A DNA stretch of 64,000 nt from JACKFB01 sp041389525 (GTDB lineage: Bacteria > Myxococcota_A > UBA9042 > PHBI01 > JACKFB01), in NCBI GenBank assembly GCA_041389525.1, contig JAWKRR010000042.1:6395-70394 (forward strand). The letters run 5' to 3'. Shown here piece after piece: positions 59,001 to 64,000 of the stretch. The notes below the pieces were generated by a model. It was not told the DNA's origin, searched no databases, and was given only the letters and a program-made list of their open reading frames with translations. Each line of letters begins with the position of its first letter. Within the stretch, counting starts at the first letter, position 1. The translations under genes and the position numbers were made by a program.

Positions 59001-59673
59001 ACAGGCGCGCCTCACGAACCCACAGGTCCATGATGCCGCCCTCGCTGACGAGGTCGTCGGCGACGGACTGGATGAAGCAGGCGTGGGGCTGCGGGCGCTC
59101 GTAGGCGCTCTCGCTCTCGCGGGCCTCGCCGGTCTTGGGGTCGCAGTACCAGTGCCCCTGGGGCGGGCCGTCGATGCCGTAGGCCCAGTAGAGCCCGGTG
59201 TTGAACCACTGGGGCGAGTTCGGGGCGGCCATCTGGGCGGCGAGCATGTAGCAAAGCTCGTCATAGAAGGCGAGCGCGTCGGCGGCGGTGTCGAAGTAGC
59301 CGTGGCGCTGGCCCCAGTAGGTCCAGCAGCCGGCGAGGCGCTGGAAGACCTGACGCGCGTCGCGCTCAGCGCCCATCCGCTCGGACTCGGGCAGCGAGGC
59401 CATGGCGGCCTCGTCCGGCACCGAGCGCGCGAGCCAGGTCGGCACGCCCTTCTCGCGAACAGGCTTCACGCTGGCGGGGACGCCGGCCTTGCGGAAGTAC
59501 TTCTGAACGGCGACGTCGACCGCGACCTGCGACCACGCCTCGGGCATCAGGACGTCTTTCGCTTCGAAGACGACCGAACCATCGGGGTTGGTGATGCGAG
59601 ACGTGCGCGCGGTGAACGGGATGTCTGCGAACGGCCCGGCACCTTCGCGGGTGTATCGACGGGTGATCTGCAT
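56050..59673 (-). CDS. nrdJ: Vitamin B12-dependent (class II) ribonucleotide reductase
   Basis: 1207 aa. Reduces ribonucleotides to deoxyribonucleotides using adenosylcobalamin, with or without oxygen. The barrel has the hallmark NPCSEYMFLDDTACNL (active-site Cys), SGTGSNFS-type and SGQNSNNSVRLSNAF (substrate-site) segments and an APTGTIGLVMDCDTTGVEPDFAL stretch. The large C-terminal part ends in a CxxC-xn-CxxC zinc-ribbon (CGECGHMTL, CLKCITCGGTSGC) that may relay electrons. It is a single complete gene. Confidence 0.97.
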   Translation of the reverse strand: MQITRRYTREGAGPFADIPFTARTSRITNPDGSVVFEAKDVLMPEAWSQVAVDVAVQKYFRKAGVPASVKPVREKGVPTWLARSVPDEAAMASLPESERMGAERDARQVFQRLAGCWTYWGQRHGYFDTAADALAFYDELCYMLAAQMAAPNSPQWFNTGLYWAYGIDGPPQGHWYCDPKTGEARESESAYERPQPHACFIQSVADDLVSEGGIMDLWVREARLFKYGSGTGSNFSALRGEGEPLSGGGRSSGLMSFLKIGDRAAGAIKSGGTTRRAAKMVVLDVDHPDIREFINWKVQEEQKVASLVLGARLNNKHLNAIIGAVAAGKKRGLNGQSTQPKANKDLAEAVRGARSAGIHENYIRRAIQLGEQGYTGILFSEYDTGWDSEAYYTVSGQNSNNSVRLSNAFMEAVNAGQDWALIQRTTGKPAKVIPARELWDDITYAAWSCADPGLQFDSTINEWHTCPEDGRINASNPCSEYMFLDDTACNLASLNLMRFRGEGAEPVDVESCAHACRLWTVVLEIAVLMAQFPSRRIAELSWHFRTLGLGYANLGSLLMVNGIPYDSAAGRAIGGAIAALMTGTSYSTSAEMARELGPFKGFEKNREPMLRVMRNHRRAAYGIKAGAREDGYEGLAIAPTPIDADVAPKALLAAARKSWDHALALGSEHGYRNAQATVIAPTGTIGLVMDCDTTGVEPDFALVKFKKLAGGGYFKIINESVPEALRKLGYSDAQTEAIVTYCRGTGSLVGTPHINRASLAAKGMPAEVIDRVEAELARSFDVTFVFNRFVVGDEVITGPMGISAEALDAPDFDLLTALGYEPAAIREANDAICGRMTIEGAPYLREEHLAVFDCANKCGRHGKRYIAAEGHITMMAAVQPFISGAISKTINLPNHATVAQVKQAYEMSWRLGLKANALYRDGSKLSQPLSATMDDDLGLDSLSDDDGEPTAPTGPTEIAERIVVRYLAQRRKLPNRRAGYTQKAVIAGHNVYLRTGEYQDGTLGEIFLDMHKEGAAFRSMMNCFAIAVSLGLQHGVPLDEYVDAFLFTRFEPNGMVQGNPYIKMTTSIIDYIFRELAISYLGRNELAQVPPDKLGADSTSESEEMQSHHGVDDIRSGADDAPEPRTRPARSVHVDTGITDANAGPSPTVLASGAGMMTVSGGGSSEASVARLKGYEGDACGECGHMTLVRNGTCLKCITCGGTSGCS

Positions 59674-60299
59674 GGGGTGGTCCTACTCGAGATCGAGGGC
59701 ACGAATGGGGGACAAGGGCCGCGCGGGCGACGCGGCCCGCGACGGACAACCGGCAGAGCCGGCTAACATTGGATGCATGCACCTGGGCAACACACGTTCG
59801 GACTTGTGTGGTGACGGCTCGAGTCCGCGACGAGTTCGTGTCTTCCAGGATGCGGGGTGACTGTGACGGCAACGGGGTGGAGGGTCAACATCTTGGGGCA
59901 CCCCTATAAAACTTGACCTGGATATGGGGCCATATATGGCACCGGCAACCCCCCGAAACTGCGACGTTCTATCCCTGAAGCCCTCCGGACGGCCTCGCGG
60001 GGGCCATCCCTAAGCCCCTGAATTCACGGCATTTCGCGCCAAGTGACTAGAATCGCGGACCTTGGGCCCCGGCGGGCGCGAGCGACGGATCCGGCCTCCG
60101 AGACGGCCCGGGCAAACTCATTGAAATGTCTACTGATCAGCGGCCCCCGGCGGATGCGAAACGTGTTCACCGGGGCCGCCGAGGGCCGCGATCGCAAGCC
60201 CCGCGGGCGTCTGCGGCCAACATGGCGGCCGTAGGGCCACCTGTGCTAGCGGTGGGGTTACAGGGGAAGCGGCGACCATCCGCTCCCGGAGGTGATTTC
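59674..60299. other. Long spacer between nrdJ and smpB with two palindromes
   Basis: No convincing gene. ACACACGTTCGGACTTGTGT (59790-59809) has ACACA/TGTGT arms and lies about 120 bp upstream of the nrdJ start. GCCATATATGGC (59929-59940) is a perfect 12-bp palindrome. The nrdJ mRNA should start in this area; candidate -10 boxes exist (TATAGG on the minus strand, plus coordinates 59903-59908) but without a convincing -35. No B12 riboswitch box was found by eye. Confidence 0.45.
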
Positions 60300-60767
60300 A
60301 TGGGCTCCCGGGCGAGCGATAAGAACAACCGCACGCTGGCGACCAACCGGAAGGCGCGGCACGAGTTCCAAATCGAGGAGACCTTCGACGCGGGCTTGTC
60401 GCTGATGGGCAGCGAGGTGAAGTCGCTGCGCGCGAGCCAGGTCACCTTCAGCGACGGTCACGTCGACTACCGTGACGGCAGCCTGTGGCTGGTCAACGTC
60501 CACATCCCCGAATACGTGTTCGCGCACGGGCACGGGCACGAGCCGACCCGCGCGCGGCGCCTGCTCATGCACCACGCCGAGGTCGAGCGCATCTCCGAGC
60601 GCGTCCACGAGAAGGGCTACTCGTGCATCCCGCTGCGCTTTTACCTGGCGCAGGGGCTGGTCAAGCTCGAGCTGGGGCTAGCCCGCGGCAAAAAGCACGC
60701 GGACCGGCGCCAGGACCTCAAAGAGCGCGACGCCAAGCGTGAGATGGACCGCGCGATGAAGCAGTAG
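60300..60767 (+). CDS. smpB: SsrA-binding protein SmpB
   Basis: 155 aa. ATG 60300 has a strong GGAGGTGA 5 bases upstream, so longer in-frame starts are rejected. SmpB motifs: NRKARHEFQIEETFDAGLSL, GSEVKSLRASQVTFSDGH, and KKHADRRQDLKERDAKREMD at the C-terminus. It binds tmRNA and delivers it to stalled ribosomes; the ssrA gene is about 60 kb away in this window. Confidence 0.97.
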   Translation: MGSRASDKNNRTLATNRKARHEFQIEETFDAGLSLMGSEVKSLRASQVTFSDGHVDYRDGSLWLVNVHIPEYVFAHGHGHEPTRARRLLMHHAEVERISERVHEKGYSCIPLRFYLAQGLVKLELGLARGKKHADRRQDLKERDAKREMDRAMKQ

Positions 60768-60771
60768 CGCG

Positions 60772-62787
60772 CTACGGCCCGACGAAGAAGCCCTCGGGGG
60801 TGACCTTGTGGGTGACCACGCAGTCGCCGCCGCTGCCCACCCCTTCCACTTCGCCGCTGGGCCACAGGATGCGCGCCGCGTCCCACAAGTCCAACGGCAG
60901 CATCGGGCACGAGGCCTCGTGGCTGAGCTCATCATAGATGTACACGCGGAGGGTCGCCGTGCTGGGGCCGAAGCCGTGGTCATTCCAGTAGTGGACGCCG
61001 ACTTTGTAGGTCAGCCCCTCTTCGGGGAGCGCCAGGTTGACGTTCTCGGGGCCGCCGCCGTCGGTGTCGTCGCGGTCCAGCCCGGGGTTGTCGTCGATCT
61101 GCGGCGGCAGCGCCCCCCAGTTCGGGTGCGCGTTGAACCAGAAGGCGTCGAAGGGGATGTCGAACCAGCCGTCCCCCGCGGCGAAGGGGTGGACGAAGTG
61201 CAGATCCATGTCGGCGCCGGCCTCAGGGCCCTCGTCGCCCTGGTTCGGGTCGCCCGGCGTATCCCAGAGCAGCTCGATGTGAATCGCCTCGTCCGGGATG
61301 ACGTGGACGACGGCCTCGGCGGCGACCGGCGAGATGGCGCCTGACTCGTCCTCGACGATGAGGGTGAATCGGTAGACCCCGGCGACGTTCGCGTCGAAGG
61401 TCGGTTCGGGCGCGTAGGGGCTGGGCAGCAGCGCGGAGACCGAGCCGGCCGGCTGGTCCACGGTCCACTGATAGCGCTTGATGGGCGCGGCGCCGTAGCT
61501 CTGGGTGCCGCTGAGGTGGAGGCGCGTCTGGGGGATGACCTCCTCGCCCTCGGCGATGACGATGACGGCAGTGGGCGGGATGCTCAGCGCCCCCGCGCCG
61601 GACAGCGGGACCGACAGCTCGGCGACGGGGGCGTTTGAGCGCACGGTGAGCACGCCGTGGTCCGCCAGCAGCGCATCTGCGCCGTCCCCCGGGGCGAGCG
61701 GGCTCTCCTCGAGCGGCAAGTAGCTGATGGGGAGCTCGAAGGTCTCGTTGGGCGCGAGGGTGAGCGGGAGGCTCGGGTACTCAGGGACGCCGAACCCCTC
61801 GTGGGTGGCGGGGTCGAGCGCGATCTCGGAGATGGTGACGTCTCCGGTCCCGCAGGAGCGCAGGCTGAGGGTCAGGGTGCTGGCCTGACCGACCAGGCGC
61901 GTGCCGAACTCCACGCGCGCGGGGGCCGCGATCAGGCATGGGGCGTGGGTGTTCGCGCTCAGCGCGACCGAGCGGGCCAGCCCGTCGGCGGTGTGAAGTT
62001 CCAGGGTGGCGACCGCGCCCGCGCCGGTGGTCGAGCGGAAGGCGACGCGGCGCGTGTGGACCTGGCCCGGCGTGATCACCAGGGGCGGGTCGAAGAGGAT
62101 GCGCTTGTCGGGGCCGAGCTCGTCCACCCAGACCAGCCCGTCGGGGCCGTCCACGCCGAAGTTCGGGTCCCCGCGCAGCACCATAGACTCGACGGCGACC
62201 GGGGCGCCGCCGGTGACCAGCAGCGCCAAGTCGCGGCTGTGTTCGCCCACGCCCTGGGTGCCGAAGTCGACCGCGTGGGGGCTGACCTCGAGCTGGCCTG
62301 CGGGGCGGGCCCCCAGCAGGCGGATGCTCGCGTCGCTGCCGCCGGAGAGGAGGCGGTTGGTCGACACGGTGAGCAGGGCGTCGGGGGTTGCGCCCTGCCC
62401 GTCCGTGGCGGCCGCGATCAGCGGGATGGAGACGAGGGATTCGGAGTCCTGCCCCGCGGGCGGGAGCTCGAGCGGCAGGGTCGGGAGGCTGAGCCTCAGG
62501 CTGCCTGCGGGGGTCGCGTCGAGGGTCAGCGCGTCAACCCGCAGGACGCCTGTGCCCGTGTTGACGAGCTGTAGGGAGCCCACGATGCGCTCGCCCTCGC
62601 TGGGCATCTGGACCGTCGCGCTGCCGCCGTCGGGCACGCTCTGGCCGTCGATGCGCAGCTCGATGACCGGGAGCGCGCCGGCCTGAAAGCCGCTCGACTC
62701 GCCGCAGCCCGCGGCCAGGGCGGCGGCGAAGAGCGCCGAGATCATCAGTGCAGTGTGGCGATGGCGAGCGGCGTGGCGATGGCCCAT
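60772..62787 (-). CDS. Secreted choice-of-anchor-D lipoprotein ending in a WDTPGD domain
   Basis: 671 aa. GGAGG precedes ATG 62787; leader with lipobox AAGC near residue 28. Two ASH/choice-of-anchor-D-like beta-sandwiches (about 155-290 and 290-400; VDFGTQGVGEHSRDLAL and VEFGTRLVGQASTLTL), then a PKD-like domain (about 410-510), then a C-terminal domain of about 150 residues: ELLWDTPGDPNQGDEGPEAG, DMDLHFVHPF, WFDIPFDAFW, DDTDGGGPENVNL, YWNDHGFGPSTATL. That last domain is shared with the gene upstream. Acidic clusters suggest calcium binding. Function unknown. Confidence 0.8.
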   Translation of the reverse strand: MGHRHAARHRHTALMISALFAAALAAGCGESSGFQAGALPVIELRIDGQSVPDGGSATVQMPSEGERIVGSLQLVNTGTGVLRVDALTLDATPAGSLRLSLPTLPLELPPAGQDSESLVSIPLIAAATDGQGATPDALLTVSTNRLLSGGSDASIRLLGARPAGQLEVSPHAVDFGTQGVGEHSRDLALLVTGGAPVAVESMVLRGDPNFGVDGPDGLVWVDELGPDKRILFDPPLVITPGQVHTRRVAFRSTTGAGAVATLELHTADGLARSVALSANTHAPCLIAAPARVEFGTRLVGQASTLTLSLRSCGTGDVTISEIALDPATHEGFGVPEYPSLPLTLAPNETFELPISYLPLEESPLAPGDGADALLADHGVLTVRSNAPVAELSVPLSGAGALSIPPTAVIVIAEGEEVIPQTRLHLSGTQSYGAAPIKRYQWTVDQPAGSVSALLPSPYAPEPTFDANVAGVYRFTLIVEDESGAISPVAAEAVVHVIPDEAIHIELLWDTPGDPNQGDEGPEAGADMDLHFVHPFAAGDGWFDIPFDAFWFNAHPNWGALPPQIDDNPGLDRDDTDGGGPENVNLALPEEGLTYKVGVHYWNDHGFGPSTATLRVYIYDELSHEASCPMLPLDLWDAARILWPSGEVEGVGSGGDCVVTHKVTPEGFFVGP

Positions 62788-62872
62788 GGGTCTCCCTCCT
62801 CACGCGCCGCGCGGGGGTGGCGGCGTCGGGGAGGGATTGGCGTCAGCGCCCGAGATCCGTCACCCCGTCCGG

Positions 62873-64000
62873 TCAGGGCGCCGTCTTTTTCAGGAGCAGG
62901 GTCGCCGTGGGGCAGGAGGCGCTGGGGCTGGGCGTCAGCGTGGCCGAGGGCAGCTCGAGGGTGGCCAGGGTGCAGAAGCGGCCAGGCTGGATGTCGAAGG
63001 AGAGCGCGTCGCCTAGGGGGGCGCCGTCGAGCCAGACCGCGAGCGTGGCGAGGCTGGCGCCGTAGCCGTGGTCGTCCCAGCTGTGGGCGCCGAGGGTGTA
63101 GACGCCGTCGCCCGCAGCGCGTGGCAGGTCGATGGTCTCCGGCCCCTCGCCGTCGGTGTCGTCGAGGGCCAGCCGCGGGTTGTCGGCAGCGGCGCCGAGC
63201 ACGCCCCAGTCCGGCGCGGGGTTTAGCCAGTGGACGTCGAAGGGCTCGTCGAACCAGCCGTCGAGGACGCTGTCGCCGTCGATGTCCAAGCCGGTCGCGA
63301 AGGGGTGGCGGACGTGGAGGTCGAGATCGCTGCCGGCGCCTGGACCGCGGTCGGTGGGGTCGAGATCGCCTGGCGTGTCCCAGGTGAGCTGGAAGTGCAG
63401 GCCGCCCGGGGGTGGGAGCACCTCGACGACGCGCTGGGCGGCGGCGCACCCGGGGCGGCCCTCGGCGTCCCAGACCGCGAGGGTCAGGGTCCAGATGCCG
63501 ACGACGTCCAGGCGCACGGTGGGGCTGGTGGCGTCTGGGGAGGGGGCGAAGAAGGCGCGGGCGCCGTCGGGGCCGGTGGCGGTCCACGCGCGGCGGTCGA
63601 TGGGGGCGAGGACGCCGAGGCTCTGGGCGCTGTCGAGGGAGAGCGCGGCGCCGGCGACCACGGACTCGGGGAGGCCGCCGGCGATGACCGGCCAGGGGCA
63701 GGCCGAGGCGACGGGGATGGCCGAGATGGGGACGGGCACGCTCGGGCGAAAGGCGTTGCTGGCGATGACCAGGGTCGCGCGGGCGCTGGGCGGGAGGTCG
63801 CCGGTGGCAGCGGAGGTCGCCGAGGATGCGGGCGCGGCGGTGAAGCGCAGCTCGAGATCGAGGCCGTCGGGGGACGGCGGGACGGCGAAAGAGGCAGGCG
63901 GCGTCAGGGAAAACGACGCAGCGTCTGGCCCCTCGAGGGTGGCGGCGGAGACGACGAGGGCCGCGCCGCCGCAGGAGCCGACGCGGAGGGTGCGCTGCCG
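62873..64000 (-). CDS. Secreted beta-sandwich protein with WDTPGD domain (5' end beyond window)
   Basis: At least 375 aa; the frame stays open to the window edge, so the start and probably a signal peptide are missing. The visible part begins with an ASH-like domain (RVGSCGGAALVVSAATLEG, ATLVIASNAFRPSVPVPISA), then a PKD-like domain, then the same C-terminal domain as the neighbour: TWDTPGDLDPTDRGPGAGSD, WFDEPFDVHW, DDTDGEGPETIDL, SWDDHGYGASLATL. It lies 85 bp upstream of its paralogue on the same strand and probably in the same operon. Confidence 0.8.
   Translation of the reverse strand, partial: RQRTLRVGSCGGAALVVSAATLEGPDAASFSLTPPASFAVPPSPDGLDLELRFTAAPASSATSAATGDLPPSARATLVIASNAFRPSVPVPISAIPVASACPWPVIAGGLPESVVAGAALSLDSAQSLGVLAPIDRRAWTATGPDGARAFFAPSPDATSPTVRLDVVGIWTLTLAVWDAEGRPGCAAAQRVVEVLPPPGGLHFQLTWDTPGDLDPTDRGPGAGSDLDLHVRHPFATGLDIDGDSVLDGWFDEPFDVHWLNPAPDWGVLGAAADNPRLALDDTDGEGPETIDLPRAAGDGVYTLGAHSWDDHGYGASLATLAVWLDGAPLGDALSFDIQPGRFCTLATLELPSATLTPSPSASCPTATLLLKKTAP

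Noticed and set aside
56119..59766. Very long open frame antisense to nrdJ
   Set aside because: A high-GC shadow of the reductase gene: Val/Arg/Gly/Asp-rich, without any domain, while nrdJ is unmistakable.
59913..59940. TTGACC...TATGGC plus-strand promoter for smpB
   Set aside because: The -10 candidate is poor and lies 360 bp from smpB, inside a palindrome; a TAGAAT near 60048 is closer but has no matching -35.
59674..60000. Cobalamin riboswitch upstream of nrdJ
   Set aside because: I looked for the B12-box on the minus strand and saw only scattered partial matches without the flanking stems. A covariance-model search would decide.

Overview
This is a very GC-rich bacterial chromosome segment with short spacers, many 1-16 bp start/stop overlaps and frequent GTG/TTG starts. 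Several features point to a delta-proteobacterial lineage (Myxococcota/Bradymonadota-like): secreted lipoproteins with Asp/Ala-rich linkers, an eight-cysteine repeat protein, paired proteins ending in a WDTPGD domain, a Hanks-type kinase, an FHA-GAF-sigma54 activator and a lower mevalonate pathway. The taxonomy is inferred from gene style only. The gene content is core and accessory chromosome; I see no phage, IS element or CRISPR array.

Layout. 1-0.9 kb: tmRNA (ssrA) with promoter, a hairpin, and a tandemly duplicated tract carrying fragments of the tmRNA 3' end. 0.9-5.7 kb (-): YceI protein, methyltransferase, membrane protein, secreted GH92 glycosidase. 5.8-12.9 kb: secreted EEP-fold hydrolase, DUF2461, MazG-like and PAP2 enzymes, sarcosine-oxidase-like flavoenzyme, HhH DNA glycosylase, GlpD. 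12.8-18.1 kb (-): four overlapping genes for an ABC-2 exporter, an O-antigen-ligase-like protein and a membrane adenylate/guanylate cyclase. 18.4-20.2 kb: ammonium transporter and a PII protein. 20.4-26.4 kb: an outer-membrane barrel and a lipoprotein facing a LolA-like protein and an RND/MMPL pump, a probable envelope lipid or hydrophobe export set. 26.9-29.1 kb: a lipoprotein of fifteen eight-cysteine repeats plus a somatomedin-B-like domain.

29.1-37.3 kb (-): a complete cbb3 oxidase locus, ccoI-ccoS-ccoNO(fused)-ccoQ-ccoP-ccoG-fixH-like-SafE. It is preceded by a near-consensus sigma54 promoter and a 20-bp motif that recurs at the far end of the operon. The 5' third of ccoNO is broken by at least seven frame changes. 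37.6-39.9 kb: tRNA-Val, tRNA-Asp and aspS. 40-47.5 kb: a frameshifted Ser/Thr kinase gene, an exported TPR-like protein, a sigma54 activator and two lipoproteins. 47.5-52.4 kb (-): fni, mevalonate kinase, diphosphomevalonate decarboxylase, phosphomevalonate kinase and a polyprenyl synthase, i.e. isoprenoid synthesis from mevalonate onward. 52.6-60.8 kb: LON-domain protein, aldo/keto reductase, an unknown gene, B12-dependent ribonucleotide reductase and smpB. 60.8-64 kb (-): two paralogous secreted proteins, the second cut by the window edge.

Most noteworthy: sigma54 control with a repeated flanking motif at the cbb3 locus; the fused CcoNO with a mono-haem CcoP; the corrupted ccoN segment; the convergent barrel/LolA/RND set; the Cys8-repeat lipoprotein; the PII protein lacking Tyr51; and the uncharacterised WDTPGD domain.
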